Shown: positions 9,223 to 18,425, counted from the first letter of the stretch. The stretch: DNA of 64,000 bases from JADZFO01 sp964512635 (GCA_964512635.1 CAZEJB010000014.1:25841-89840), one strand, 5' to 3'. Made by a program: numbers and translations. Notes: a model not told the origin generated them from the sequence alone.

Positions 9223-10563
9223 CTAGAGCACGCTGTAGTAGCGGTTGATTTCCCAGTCGGAAACCTGGGTCCGGTACTCGTCGAACTCCTTGTACTTGAC
9301 CGTCAGGTAGTTCTCGACCAGGTTGTTGCCGAGGGCGTCGCGGACCCAGTCGGAGCGCTTGGTGTGGTGCAGGGCCTCATGCAGGTTACCCGGCAGGCTG
9401 CGGATGCCGCGACGTTCGCGCTCCAGCTCGGAGAGGTGGAACAGGTTGTCGGTCTGCGCCGGCTCCAGCTCCAGCTTTTCCTCGATGCCGGACAGGCCGG
9501 CCGCCAGCATGCCGGCGAAGGCCAGGTAGGGGTTGGCCGAAGGATCCGGGCAGCGCAGTTCGCAGCGCACGCTCTTTTCCTTGCCCTTGACGAAGGCCGG
9601 CAGCCGCACCAGCGCGCTGCGGTTCTGCTGGCTCCAGGCGATATAGACCGGCGCTTCATAGCCCGGCACAAGGCGCTTGTAGCTGTTGACCGTCGGGGCC
9701 CAGAAGCTGCACAGCGGCTGGGCATACTTCAGCAGGCCGGCGATGTACTGTTTGGCCGTGGTGCTCAGGCCGTGGGGGTCAGCGGCATCCGCCATAGCGT
9801 TGGTGCTGCCGTTGAACAGGCTCTGATGGACGTGCATGCCGGAACCGTTGACGCCATAGATCGGCTTGGGCATAAAGCTCGCATAGCAGCCCGCGGCATC
9901 GGCGGCCTGCTTGACGATGTACTTATAAACAATGGCGTGATCAGCCATGACGGCCGTTTCGTTGTAGCGCAGGTCGATCTCGTGCTGGCTCTGTGCGACC
10001 TCGTGGTGGTGGTACTCCACCTGGATGCCGAGGTTCTGCAGCGCCCGGACGGCTGCATGGCGCACCGGCGTGCCCCGGTCGGTCGGCGGGCCGCTGAAGT
10101 AGCCGCCGTGATCCAGCAGGGTGGGGCCGTTGCCCTGGGCAAAGATGAAGAATTCCAGCTCAGGGCCCATATAGCTGGTAAAACCCATGTCCTGAGCCTT
10201 CTTGACGATGCGCTTGAGCACACCACGCGGGTCACGGTCATAGGGCTCACCGTTGGGGGTGAACAGATCGCAGAACATAAAGACCTGCTTGGGCTCATCT
10301 TTGAAGCTCGGGAGCTCGCGGAATGTGCTCAGGTCAGGCCGTGCCAGCAGGCTGGACTCTTCAATCGAGTTGAAGCCGCTGACGGAGCTGCCATCGAAGT
10401 ACATACCGTCGGTCAGGCTGCGTTCGAACTCGGTCGGGGCAATGGCAAAACCCTTGACATGCCCTTCAAGATCGACGAACCAGTGCCAGATGACTTCGAT
10501 GCCTTCACGCTCGACATAAGCGAGCGCGTCTGCGGGTGTTGCCACCCGGGCTGCGCTTGACAT
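9223..10563 (-). CDS. glnA: Glutamine synthetase type I
   Basis: ATP-dependent synthesis of glutamine from glutamate and ammonia. The 446 aa protein carries MYFDGSSVSGF, the metal and glutamate site YMGPELEFFIF, GSGMHVHQSL, NRSALVRLP and the EFDEYRTQVSDWEINRYYSVL-like C-terminus. The site that holds the adenylylated Tyr in GSI-beta reads NLFHLSELE, with Phe in its place, so this is the non-adenylylated alpha/archaeal-like subtype. The ATG is preceded by GAGGAGGATCATTCC, a strong ribosome site. A -10 TAAAAT lies at 10629-10634. It is divergent from dnaE. Confidence 0.97.
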   Translation of the reverse strand: MSSAARVATPADALAYVEREGIEVIWHWFVDLEGHVKGFAIAPTEFERSLTDGMYFDGSSVSGFNSIEESSLLARPDLSTFRELPSFKDEPKQVFMFCDLFTPNGEPYDRDPRGVLKRIVKKAQDMGFTSYMGPELEFFIFAQGNGPTLLDHGGYFSGPPTDRGTPVRHAAVRALQNLGIQVEYHHHEVAQSQHEIDLRYNETAVMADHAIVYKYIVKQAADAAGCYASFMPKPIYGVNGSGMHVHQSLFNGSTNAMADAADPHGLSTTAKQYIAGLLKYAQPLCSFWAPTVNSYKRLVPGYEAPVYIAWSQQNRSALVRLPAFVKGKEKSVRCELRCPDPSANPYLAFAGMLAAGLSGIEEKLELEPAQTDNLFHLSELERERRGIRSLPGNLHEALHHTKRSDWVRDALGNNLVENYLTVKYKEFDEYRTQVSDWEINRYYSVL

Positions 10564-10628
10564 GGAATGATCCTCCTCGAATGTGCCGGCCGCGGGCCGA
10601 GGGGGCAGCCCGGGCTCGTTCGGGCGGG

Positions 10629-10634
10629 ATTTTA
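10629..10634 (-). promoter_or_regulatory. -10 element of glnA
   Basis: TAAAAT on the minus strand, giving a leader of about 60 nt with a strong Shine-Dalgarno. Confidence 0.5.
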
Positions 10635-10671
10635 GCAGGCGGAATCGGGCGCTGGCCGCGCGGCGGCAGGC

Positions 10672-10677
10672 TATAAT
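10672..10677 (+). promoter_or_regulatory. -10 element of dnaE with a long structured leader
   Basis: A perfect TATAAT gives an approximately 140-nt leader. The leader contains GC-rich inverted sequences such as CCCGGCGCGGATGCCGGG. No known riboswitch class is recognised. Confidence 0.5.
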
Positions 10678-10824
10678 GACCCTCCCGCGCCCGGGGCAAA
10701 AACGGCGCGGCGGAAGCGGACAAATGCGATAGGCGCGCCCGGCGCGGATGCCGGGTAGACTTAGGTCAGGGCAGGCCGTCAGGGCCGGCCGGAGGGTTGG
10801 GCGTAGCCCAGAGTGGAGAGGAAC

Positions 10825-13800
10825 TTGTCCGCGTTTGTCCATCTGCATAATCACAGTGAGTACTCGCTGCTTGACGGCATTGCGCGCGTCGGCGACATGG
10901 CTGCACGCCTCAAGGCGCTGGAATACGACGCCTATGCACTGACCGACCACGGCGTCATGTATGGCGCCCTCGAATTCTATCTGGGCATGCAGGCCGCCGG
11001 GATCAAGCCGATCATCGGCTGCGAGGTCTATGTCGCCAGCCGTAAGCTGACGGATAAGGACAGCCAGCTTGACCGCAAGAGCTGGCATTGCGTACTGCTG
11101 GCTCAGAACGAGACGGGCTACATCAACCTGATGCGTCTGACCTCGATCGCGCACCGCTTTGGCTATTACTACAAGCCGCGGGTCGACGTCGAGGCGATCC
11201 GGGCGCACAGCGAGGGCATCATCTGCCTCACCGCCTGCCCCAACGGCGTGGTCGCCGGTCCCTTTCATGGAAAGGCGATGGGGGACGAGGGCCACGAGTC
11301 CGAGAGCCGCGCGTCGCAAAGCCAGGGGCCAGGCAGCGGGCTGGTCGGCGGCGGGCTTGATGGCGCCGACAACGAATGCGAGGCTGGCGGGGTTACGGCG
11401 GCACACGAGGCCGCGGCACGCCGCGCGCTCGAAACCTATCTCGAAATCTTCACACCCGAGCGCTTGTTCCTGGAGATCCAGAACCACGGCATGGACATGG
11501 AACGGGCCTACAGCCCCTGGGCCGCGGATATGGCCCAACGCTACGGTCTGCGCCTGGTCGCGACCAACGACTGCCACTATGTGGCCAAGGATGATGCCCG
11601 GGCCCACGATATCTGCCTGTGCCTGCGCGACAAGAAGCTGCTCAGCGACGAGGACCGCCTGCGCTACAGCGGGCCGGAGTATTACATCAAGACCCAGGCG
11701 GAGATGGCCGAGCTGTTCGGCGCCTATCCGCAGGCACTTGCCAATACCAGGGCTGTCGCTGACCTGTGCAACCTGAGTCTTGACCTCAAGCGGGTCTACT
11801 TCCCGCAGATGGAAGTGCCGATCGTAGGGGCGAGTCCTGACTCGCCATCTTCTGCCGTAGGGGTGGGGCTTGTCCCTACCCGTGATGGCGGTGCCGAAGA
11901 CGGGCGGGATCAAGCCCAAGCCCCTCAAGTCGGAACGGAAGATGGGCGGACACAAGGTCCGCCCCTACAGGAAACCACCACCGATCAGGCCGCGCAGGAT
12001 GCCTGGCTGCGCCATCTGGTCCACGAGGGTGCGATCCGGCGCTATGGCAGCATCAGCTCCGAGCTGCAGGAACGAATTGACTATGAACTTGGCGTGATCA
12101 TCCCCAAGGGTTTTACGACCTACTTCCTGATCTGCCACGACTTTTGCGACTTCGCCCGCAGCAAGGGCATCCCGGTCGGCCCCGGCCGTGGTTCCGCCGC
12201 CGGATCGGTGGTCGCCTATTGCCTTGAGATCACCGACCTGGACCCGATCAAGTACGGCCTGTACTTCGAGCGCTTCCTCAACCCGGAGCGCATCGAGCTG
12301 CCGGACGCGGACATCGATTTCTGCTACCGCCGGCGCGATGAGGTGATCGAGCACGTCAAGAACAAGTACGGTGCGGACCGGGTTGCGATGATCATCACCT
12401 ACAGCCGCCTGAAGGCCCGCGCGGTGATCAAGGCGGTCGGCCGCACCAAGGGCATCGCCTTCCAGTACACCGATAAGGTGACCAAGGAGATCAACGGCCT
12501 CAACCCGACCATCGACGAGGCCATTGAAGGCAGCAAGGTGCTGCAGGAGATGATCCGCTCGGACAAGGAAATCGCCGAGCTGGTCGAGGATGCCAAAAAG
12601 CTGGAGGGAATCGCGGCCTACCAGTCCGTGCACGCGGCGGGTATCGTCATCGCCCCCAGCGAGATCAGCAACTACGTCCCGGTCCAGCCGATCAAAGACA
12701 GTGATCTGCTGGTGACCCAGTACAGCATGGACTATGTCCCCAAGGCTGGTCTGGTTAAGTTCGATTTCCTCGGCCTGCGTAACCTGACGATGATTGAGGA
12801 CACGGCGCAGTACATCCGCCGGTATGTCGACCCTAGCTTCGACGCCCGCTTTGTCCCTGAAGACGACCCTGAGACCTACGCCATGCTGCAGCGCGGCGAC
12901 AACTACGGCGTGTTCCAGTTTGAAGCGCCGCAGGTGCGCCGGATGCTGATCGACGGCCGGCCGGAGAACGTGATCGACCTCGCGGCGATCAACGCGGCCA
13001 ACCGTCCCGGTCCGCTGCAGAGCGGCGGTACCGCCCAGTACCTTGAGGCCCGCAAGGCCGGCAAGCAGAGCCAGGCGCGCTTCAAGAGCATCGCGACTAT
13101 CCTTGAAAGCACCGGCGGCGTGCTGCTGTTCCAGGAACAGGTGCTGGAGATCGCCAAGCAGCTCGGCGGCTTCAGCCTCGGCGAAGCGGACCTGCTGCGC
13201 AAGGCGATGGGCAAGAAGAACATGGAAGTCATGCTGGCCCAGAAGGAGAAGTTCCTGGCCGGCGCCAAGCGCATTGCCGACGAGGGCGGTGCCAGGATCC
13301 CCACCCAGGAACTGGAAGACATCTGGCAGATGATGGAGACCTTCGCGGGCTATGGATTTAACAAGGCCCACTCGGTCTGCTATGCCTGGATTGCCTTCCA
13401 GACGGCTTACCTGAAGTGCCATTATCCGCACTATTTCATGTGTGCGATGCTCAACAGCTACCTCGGCAATGCGGCCAAGCTGGCGCAGATTCTGGCGCAG
13501 TGCCGGCGGATGAAGATCCAGGTGCTGCCGCCGAGTGTTAATGACGGCGAGCTGGAGTTTACGCCGACCGCCACCACGGGGATGGGCGAGATCGGCTCGA
13601 TCATCTTTGGCCTTGGCGGTATAAAGGGCCTGGGCTCTGCGGCGGTCGATGTGATCCTGGCCGAGCGCCAGCGCGGCGGTGCATTTGGTGACCTGACGGA
13701 CTTCTATAAGCGCACGAAGAGCAGCGCGCTGAATAAGAAGGTGCTGCAGAGCCTGGCCTGCGCCGGCGCCTTTGACTGCCTCGAGCCGCAGCGCAGCAAG

Positions 13801-14976
13801 CTGATCCAGCGCCTCGACGATATTGATGTCTTCCTGCGCGGGCCGGAAAAGCAGTTCTCGATGTTTGACGATTTCAACGCCTCAAGCGAGAACGATAGTG
13901 TGCTGCCCAGCAAGGAAGTCACGCGTATCGACATCGCGATGCTGGAGAAGGAAGCCATTGGCCTCTTCCTCACCGAACATCCCTACGCCGACCACCCGAT
14001 GTTCTTTGACGACCGCTATGTCCAGCTGGAGCGCCTGCAGGAACTGGTCAACGAAAACCCGGCATTCTGGCAGGAACGCCCGCTGCCGGCCAAGGGAATT
14101 GTCGGACTGCTGACCAATGTGACGATCCGCATGGCCAATACCAGCAACAAGCCTTTCGCCAAGGCACGGCTTGAAGATCCGGAACGCGGCGTCGAGCTGG
14201 TCATCTGGCCGCGCACACTGGAAGCCGCCCGCGACCTGGTTACTGAAAACAACCCGGTGATTGTCTGGGGCAAGGTCCAGACGCCGGATGTTGCGGCTAG
14301 CGCCGAGCAGGGCGACGAGAGCGAAGCTTTTGAGGCGATCGAGATCATCGTCGAAAAGGTCGAGCAGTACATCCCGCCACCAGGTGGGATTACCCCACGC
14401 GGCGACCGGGAAGAGCGCAGCGCAGCACCCCGCGAGACAACGTCCGCCGCGCGAAATCCCAGCCGGCTGGCCGATCTGACGGCCAGCGACCTGGCTGCGG
14501 CTGAGGCGGTAATGCAGATATCGGATAACGCTGCAGCGGGGGCCAGTCCGGCGCCCGTCCCTGAGAGCAATCAGGACCACTTGCCGTCCTCGCAGACGCG
14601 GCTGCGGCCTGTCCTGCGCCGTGTTGATGCAGACTCGGCAAGCTTCGAAAGCGCCGATGCCGCTCAGGAAGGAAGTTCATCGCCGTCGCCGGGCCAGTCC
14701 GCCGAGGCCGCCGATGAACTGGGCAAGGGTCTTGGCATGATCACCTGGTCTGTCGACCTTAGCCAGGCCGATGCCGCCGCGCTGAAACTGCTGGCGAATA
14801 CCCTTGAGCGCACCGAAGGTGAGCAGGAGGTCCGCATGCTGCTAAAGGATGTCGGCGGACAGCTGCGCCAGATCCGCGTGGGCCAGCGCTTCTTCATCGA
14901 CGCCCAGCAGGCCGAGGCCATCGAACAGCAGTTCGGCTTCCTGGAACGCATACAGCGCGGCCAGCCCCAGGCCTGA
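10825..14976 (+). CDS. dnaE: DNA polymerase III alpha subunit
   Basis: Replicative polymerase, about 1383 aa. The N-terminal PHP domain has HLHNHSEYSLLDG, DHGVMYG and NDCHY. The polymerase core has GPGRGSAAGSVVAY and catalytic PDADIDF near residue 492. A helix-hairpin-helix region and an OB fold (KPFAKARLEDPERGVELVIW) follow. Three extra segments interrupt it: residues about 149-192 (low complexity), about 333-382 (encoded by palindromic repeats, 11824-11971) and a 115-residue polar linker before the last domain. TTG 10825 is preferred (GGAGAGG just upstream; homology starts SAFVHLH); GTG 10813 is the alternative. The last 25 codons are duplicated at 15758-15869. Confidence 0.95.
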   Translation: MSAFVHLHNHSEYSLLDGIARVGDMAARLKALEYDAYALTDHGVMYGALEFYLGMQAAGIKPIIGCEVYVASRKLTDKDSQLDRKSWHCVLLAQNETGYINLMRLTSIAHRFGYYYKPRVDVEAIRAHSEGIICLTACPNGVVAGPFHGKAMGDEGHESESRASQSQGPGSGLVGGGLDGADNECEAGGVTAAHEAAARRALETYLEIFTPERLFLEIQNHGMDMERAYSPWAADMAQRYGLRLVATNDCHYVAKDDARAHDICLCLRDKKLLSDEDRLRYSGPEYYIKTQAEMAELFGAYPQALANTRAVADLCNLSLDLKRVYFPQMEVPIVGASPDSPSSAVGVGLVPTRDGGAEDGRDQAQAPQVGTEDGRTQGPPLQETTTDQAAQDAWLRHLVHEGAIRRYGSISSELQERIDYELGVIIPKGFTTYFLICHDFCDFARSKGIPVGPGRGSAAGSVVAYCLEITDLDPIKYGLYFERFLNPERIELPDADIDFCYRRRDEVIEHVKNKYGADRVAMIITYSRLKARAVIKAVGRTKGIAFQYTDKVTKEINGLNPTIDEAIEGSKVLQEMIRSDKEIAELVEDAKKLEGIAAYQSVHAAGIVIAPSEISNYVPVQPIKDSDLLVTQYSMDYVPKAGLVKFDFLGLRNLTMIEDTAQYIRRYVDPSFDARFVPEDDPETYAMLQRGDNYGVFQFEAPQVRRMLIDGRPENVIDLAAINAANRPGPLQSGGTAQYLEARKAGKQSQARFKSIATILESTGGVLLFQEQVLEIAKQLGGFSLGEADLLRKAMGKKNMEVMLAQKEKFLAGAKRIADEGGARIPTQELEDIWQMMETFAGYGFNKAHSVCYAWIAFQTAYLKCHYPHYFMCAMLNSYLGNAAKLAQILAQCRRMKIQVLPPSVNDGELEFTPTATTGMGEIGSIIFGLGGIKGLGSAAVDVILAERQRGGAFGDLTDFYKRTKSSALNKKVLQSLACAGAFDCLEPQRSKLIQRLDDIDVFLRGPEKQFSMFDDFNASSENDSVLPSKEVTRIDIAMLEKEAIGLFLTEHPYADHPMFFDDRYVQLERLQELVNENPAFWQERPLPAKGIVGLLTNVTIRMANTSNKPFAKARLEDPERGVELVIWPRTLEAARDLVTENNPVIVWGKVQTPDVAASAEQGDESEAFEAIEIIVEKVEQYIPPPGGITPRGDREERSAAPRETTSAARNPSRLADLTASDLAAAEAVMQISDNAAAGASPAPVPESNQDHLPSSQTRLRPVLRRVDADSASFESADAAQEGSSSPSPGQSAEAADELGKGLGMITWSVDLSQADAAALKLLANTLERTEGEQEVRMLLKDVGGQLRQIRVGQRFFIDAQQAEAIEQQFGFLERIQRGQPQA
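11824..11971. repeat. Palindromic repeat cluster translated in frame within dnaE
   Basis: Four palindromes in series: GTAGGGGCGAGTCCTGACTC.., GTAGGGGTGGGGCTTGTCCC.., GACGGGCGGGATCAAGCCC and GGGCGGACACAAGGTCCGCC ending CCCTAC. The outer ends are the family 1 ends in inverted orientation. The second half matches the intergenic unit 7604-7666. It adds about 49 residues rich in Gly, Pro, Asp and Gln between MEVPIV and TTTDQAAQDAWLR, without breaking the frame. Confidence 0.85.
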
Positions 14977-15010
14977 GCCCAGGACTGACCGCGCCTCTCG
15001 CTATGGGACG
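14898..15010 (+). repeat. Left copy of a 113-bp direct repeat (dnaE 3' end)
   Basis: Covers the last 25 dnaE codons and about 34 bp after the stop. A second copy lies at 15758-15869 with only two differences (one substitution, one 1-bp deletion). Confidence 0.95.
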
Positions 15011-15234
15011 CTGTCGGAACGCCGGCTTTAGCCGGCATTCTTCCCTGTATCTCGCAGCTTGCTGCAGTCCGATCCAACGCAGAGGCGCGGAGAACGCAGA
15101 GGACCGCAGAGCTAAGCATTTGCAGCATGCTAAGACAGGCAGGAAACAGCTGGAGCAGAGGCTGGAACCCGAACTCTTGTGCCACCTCGCGATATCATTT
15201 ACGGTGCAGCGCGGAGTCACTTACAGTGAATGAA

Positions 15235-15714
15235 ATGCCCAAGTCGGAGCAAAACCTGGCTAGGCTGTTGAAGTCGCTTGGTCTTGTCGTGGCGGCTTGC
15301 TCAATGTGTTTTGTTTTGGCTGAGTGCGGAAGTGCAATCTATTGGTCCCGGCCGCGAATCACGTCGATCCATAGGGTGGGTCAGGCGATTGAGGTTCACA
15401 CCCAGGCATCAGCGCGTGAGCCAAAACATAGGATCACCTCTATTTACTTGGTGCTGCCCACCTCGAAGTTGAGATTGTCAGCAGAGTTTGAAAGTGTTTC
15501 AACAATTGACCATGAGCTGAGGTCCCAAGGCAGGATTATCACTGTCGCCCATCAACCAGTAAATGGTTCCGGCGGCATGTTCGTGCTAAGCCTGCCTGAG
15601 GGGGAGCTATCGGCTGGCGAACAAGCCAAGCTGGTGATTGTTAGCATTATTGACGGTCCTTTCTCACGACAGTTAGTCAGGGATCGTATTGTGCGGCTCA
15701 AAGGCAGGATGTAA
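15235..15714 (+). CDS. Hypothetical lipoprotein lying between duplicated dnaE ends
   Basis: 159 aa. A hydrophobic N-terminal segment (LGLVVAACSMCFVLAEC) gives a poor lipobox ending in Cys. The rest looks like a beta-rich extracytoplasmic domain with no known motif. Base composition is more AT-rich than neighbouring genes, suggesting acquisition. ATG 15235 follows TACAGT (15222-15227) by 7 nt, a leaderless arrangement. The gene sits in the 747-bp segment bounded by the two copies of the dnaE 3' end, next to the palindrome GCCGGCTTTAGCCGGC at about 15022. Confidence 0.6.
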   Translation: MPKSEQNLARLLKSLGLVVAACSMCFVLAECGSAIYWSRPRITSIHRVGQAIEVHTQASAREPKHRITSIYLVLPTSKLRLSAEFESVSTIDHELRSQGRIITVAHQPVNGSGGMFVLSLPEGELSAGEQAKLVIVSIIDGPFSRQLVRDRIVRLKGRM

Positions 15715-15757
15715 CCGCCAGGTATGGGCCACGGAAGGGGACGCCCGCGCGACAAAA

Positions 15758-15869
15758 CGACGTCCAGCAGGCCGAGGCCATCGAACAGCAGTTCGGCTTC
15801 CTGGAACGCATACAGCGCGGCCAGCCCCAGGCCTGAGCCCGGACTGACCGCGCCTCTCGCTATGGGACG
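15758..15869 (+). repeat. Right copy of the dnaE 3'-end direct repeat
   Basis: Near-identical to 14898-15010. It is not translated as part of any gene here and abuts the 3' end of the convergent LruC-domain gene. Confidence 0.95.
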
Positions 15870-15876
15870 AGCTTAG

Positions 15877-17529
15877 TTAGATGTCTCCGCCGATGCCTTC
15901 GTCATGACCTCCGGGGTCGTCGTCGCCGGGATCATCATCACCCGGATCGTCATCACCTGGGTCGTCGTCACCTGGATCGTCATCACCTGGATCGTCATCA
16001 CCTGGGTCGTCATCGCCGGGATCATCGACGCCAGGATCGTCATCGCCCGGATCGTCGTCACCCGGATCATCCACGCCAGGGTCGTCGTCGCCCGGATCGT
16101 CATCGCCGGGATCGTCCTTCAGGGTATCCGGGTCGAAGTGCTTGCCCTTGGGTGCACTGAAGTACCACGCCGGGCTGGGCTCGGGGCCGGTCGGGCTGTT
16201 GATCCAGTCCACCCAGGCTTGAAAGCCGCTGTAGACGTTGAAGATCGACTCGCCCTCCAGCGGCCAGGCAAAGGTTGCCGGCACGATGAAGCCCAGCGGC
16301 ACGCCCTTAGCGTCCACCGGGTCGCCGGGCTTCTGCCAGAGGCCCAGGCGGTACTCAGCGGCTTCTCCGGGCTTGACCAGCAGCTCAGGCTTGTACGGCA
16401 GCGGGGTATAGCTGCCCTGGGCCAGCGGCGGGTTGAAAGTCAGGGTTACGATGGCATAGTCGCCGGCGACCGGCGTAGTGCCCGCCTTGACGTTAGCGCC
16501 CCAGCCACCGGGGCTGGAGGGCAGCGCCTCAGCGGTGGGCGCGAAGACCGGCAGGCTGGTTCCGTCTATGCTGGTCCAGACGCGCTGGTCGAAGTGGCGC
16601 TGGTCGTTGGTATGCACCGCGTCGCCATTGTCATAGAACTGGTCGACCGTGGCAAAAACCCTGCTGCCGGGGAAGGCCCCGCCAATGTTCAGCTGCCAGT
16701 TGCTGGCATAGCCCGCGCCGCGCGCCAGGGCCTTGACCAGCAGGTTAATCTGCACCAGGCGGCCCTGCTTGTCGCGCAATTCTTCTGCGCGCAGCGAGCC
16801 GACATAGTCATTGAAGTCATAGTCGCTGCCGCCGTCCTTGACGTCCTCCCAGACCATCTGGGCCTGGCCGGCGTCGCTGCCCTGGGGATAGACCAGCGGG
16901 TCGGCGGTCGGCGTGGCGCTGAGGGCAAAGTCGAGGCTGAAGAAGTCGCCGGGCAGCAGCGGGCTGGCCGAGCCGTCCATGTTAAAGGGCAGCTGATAGC
17001 TGAAGACCGCCGTGTACTCACCTGTCGAGGAATGCTCGACGTCCCGCTCGACATAGCTCAGGCCGGCGCCGCGCACGACCCAGAAGCGGTCCAGCACGGT
17101 GCCGGCGGCCGCCTCATAGCAGACGTGCAGGTCGACCATGTCGCCGCTGCTGAAGGATCCGTTAGCCTCCCCGGGGACGGCTGCCTCGCCGTGGGCGCTG
17201 ATGGCCATCCAGAGAAACTTGAAGCTCTCTCCGGCGGCCAGGGCCGAGCCGCGCCGCAGCGGCTTGAAGCTGACGGCTGCGCTGGCCGGGGCAAGCTGAT
17301 ATGCGCCGGTGCTGCCAGCAGCCTGAGTTGCCGCTTGCAGTGCGCTGGTTCCATGGCTGAGCTGCAGTCCGGTCTGGAATTTCAGGTTCAGCGCGGTCGA
17401 GCCATCCCCCGGCTTGGGGTTCTTGGGGATGTTGATCGGGGCGCCGTTATAGCCCCCGCACGAGGTCAGCAATAACACCAGGGCGGCCAGGGCGAGCAGC
17501 GCCGGCCGCGAAGCTGATTTGGGAAACAA
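15877..17529 (-). CDS. LruC-domain lipoprotein with DPGD repeat tail
   Basis: 550 aa. The signal peptide ends in lipobox LLTSCGG, so it is a lipoprotein. The central region, with WEDVKDGGSDYDFNDYVGSL, matches the LruC/DUF4842 domain found in secreted surface proteins. The C-terminal 80 or so residues are almost only D, P and G (DDPGDDDPG and DDPGVDDPG units), acidic and possibly Ca-binding or a flexible stalk. TTG 17529 is chosen: a strong GGAGGTGGATC lies just upstream and the signal peptide starts here. Function unknown; probably exposed at the cell surface. Confidence 0.8.
   Translation of the reverse strand: MFPKSASRPALLALAALVLLLTSCGGYNGAPINIPKNPKPGDGSTALNLKFQTGLQLSHGTSALQAATQAAGSTGAYQLAPASAAVSFKPLRRGSALAAGESFKFLWMAISAHGEAAVPGEANGSFSSGDMVDLHVCYEAAAGTVLDRFWVVRGAGLSYVERDVEHSSTGEYTAVFSYQLPFNMDGSASPLLPGDFFSLDFALSATPTADPLVYPQGSDAGQAQMVWEDVKDGGSDYDFNDYVGSLRAEELRDKQGRLVQINLLVKALARGAGYASNWQLNIGGAFPGSRVFATVDQFYDNGDAVHTNDQRHFDQRVWTSIDGTSLPVFAPTAEALPSSPGGWGANVKAGTTPVAGDYAIVTLTFNPPLAQGSYTPLPYKPELLVKPGEAAEYRLGLWQKPGDPVDAKGVPLGFIVPATFAWPLEGESIFNVYSGFQAWVDWINSPTGPEPSPAWYFSAPKGKHFDPDTLKDDPGDDDPGDDDPGVDDPGDDDPGDDDPGVDDPGDDDPGDDDPGDDDPGDDDPGDDDPGDDDPGDDDPGGHDEGIGGDI
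15905..16125. repeat. Minisatellite encoding the DPGD tail
   Basis: Degenerate tandem array of 12- and 15-bp units (GGGATCGTCATC / GGGTCGTCGTCACCT-like), all in frame with the LruC-domain gene. Unit numbers could change by slippage without loss of frame. Confidence 0.9.
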
Positions 17530-17798
17530 GATCCACCTCCATGTGGCTGTGCCCAACACGGGCGCACGGGGCAAGCATAACCGCCCAGGCGCGTGCTCGG
17601 GCTAAAGGCGGGTTAACACCGCGTACAGCTTGGCCGGACGCTTTAAGCAAAGTGCAACCGCCCGCGTTGAGCGCTGCGCATAGCCTGTAACCCCGCACGG
17701 CATTTTTATGGAGCGCTGGGACTGGCCCGGCATCTTCGCTGGGGAGCGCAGACTTTAGACTGCATCTCTCATTCGAGCAGCCTGGAACTTCGCTGCTA

Positions 17799-17957
17799 TC
17801 CAAATCAAATCCAACAGGAGACGCAAAGACCCTGAGGATATGGAGGTCGTCGAGCCAGTCAGGCTGAAGTTCATGTCGACATTCCTGCACTCCGTACAGC
17901 GCAGCCGAGCAGCCCTCATTAGTCGCTGTGACTCAGTGTCTCCTGTTTGCTTTTGGA
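17799..17957. repeat. Long inverted-repeat element with ACAGGAGAC arms
   Basis: Left arm CCAAATCAAATCCAACAGGA.. and right arm GTGTCTCCTGTTTGC..TTTGGATTTG are inverted copies about 32 bp long, separated by about 95 bp. Just upstream (17710-17762) are family-2-like units GGAGCGCTGGGACTGGCCCG and GGAGCGCAGACTTTAGACTG. The gap 17530-18050 has no gene that I can support. Confidence 0.8.
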
Positions 17958-18050
17958 TTTGCTCTGCGGCACCGCGGCTCTTTGTGAATCCCAGCTTTAC
18001 GCGCCGGGGCACGACGCGCGCAGGGCGCCGCGCTGCTTTTGGGAGAATTG

Positions 18051-18425
18051 TGCGAGTGGGCCATAAGCCGGGTTCTGTTTATGCGGCCATCTGTCTGGGC
18101 CGTCTGTCTCCAGACGGCTCATGCGGTATTGCGCGGGGGCCGGGCCAGCCTTGCCGCTTTCGCGGCTCCCACGTCTGCCTTGCACCAGGCGGGTTTGCCT
18201 GAGCCGGCGTGTTACCACGCCGCTGGTGAGCTCTTAACTCGCCGTTTCACCGTTGCCAGCGGACTCCCTGACCGGAATTTAGGCCTTATGGCCTAGAGCT
18301 GGCTGTTTGTTTCTGTAGCGCGTTCCATGGCCTCGCGACCTCCGGGTGTTACCCGGCGCCCTGCCCTGTGGTGCCCGGACTTTCCTCGAGGTGTTAACCC
18401 CGCGGCCGCTTGGCCCACTCGCGCA
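18051..18425 (-). ncRNA. rnpB: RNase P RNA, bacterial class A
   Basis: Catalytic RNA for tRNA 5' maturation. The minus strand contains the conserved 5' core GAGGAAAGTCCGGGC (near 18385), ACAGAAA (near 18310), the GAGTTAAGAGCTCACCAG-like segment near 18235, and the 3' core ACAGAACCCGGCTTATGGCC. P1 pairs GCGAGTGGGCC near the 5' end with GGCCCACTCGC at the 3' end. Length of about 375 nt fits class A. Ends are set by P1 and are good to a few bases. Confidence 0.95.

Noticed and set aside
9172..10560. Long plus-strand frame opposite glnA
   Set aside because: Shadow of glnA; no start signal or known domain.
10683..10812. Small SRP RNA or other ncRNA in the dnaE leader
   Set aside because: GGTCAGGG is present but the GNAR loop with AGCAG on the other side is not; no known RNA fold could be drawn.
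11272..11400. A second palindromic insertion in the dnaE PHP domain
   Set aside because: The segment is extra compared with typical DnaE and low in complexity, but I cannot see the family ends or a clean palindrome, so it is not counted as a repeat.
10564..11955. Upstream extension of the glnA frame to 910 aa
   Set aside because: The added part is antisense to the dnaE 5' region; glnA has a strong ribosome site at 10563 and the homology starts there.
15905..16125. Regular repeats resembling a CRISPR array
   Set aside because: Units are 12-15 bp, tandem without unique spacers, and in frame with a protein tail; no cas genes are nearby.
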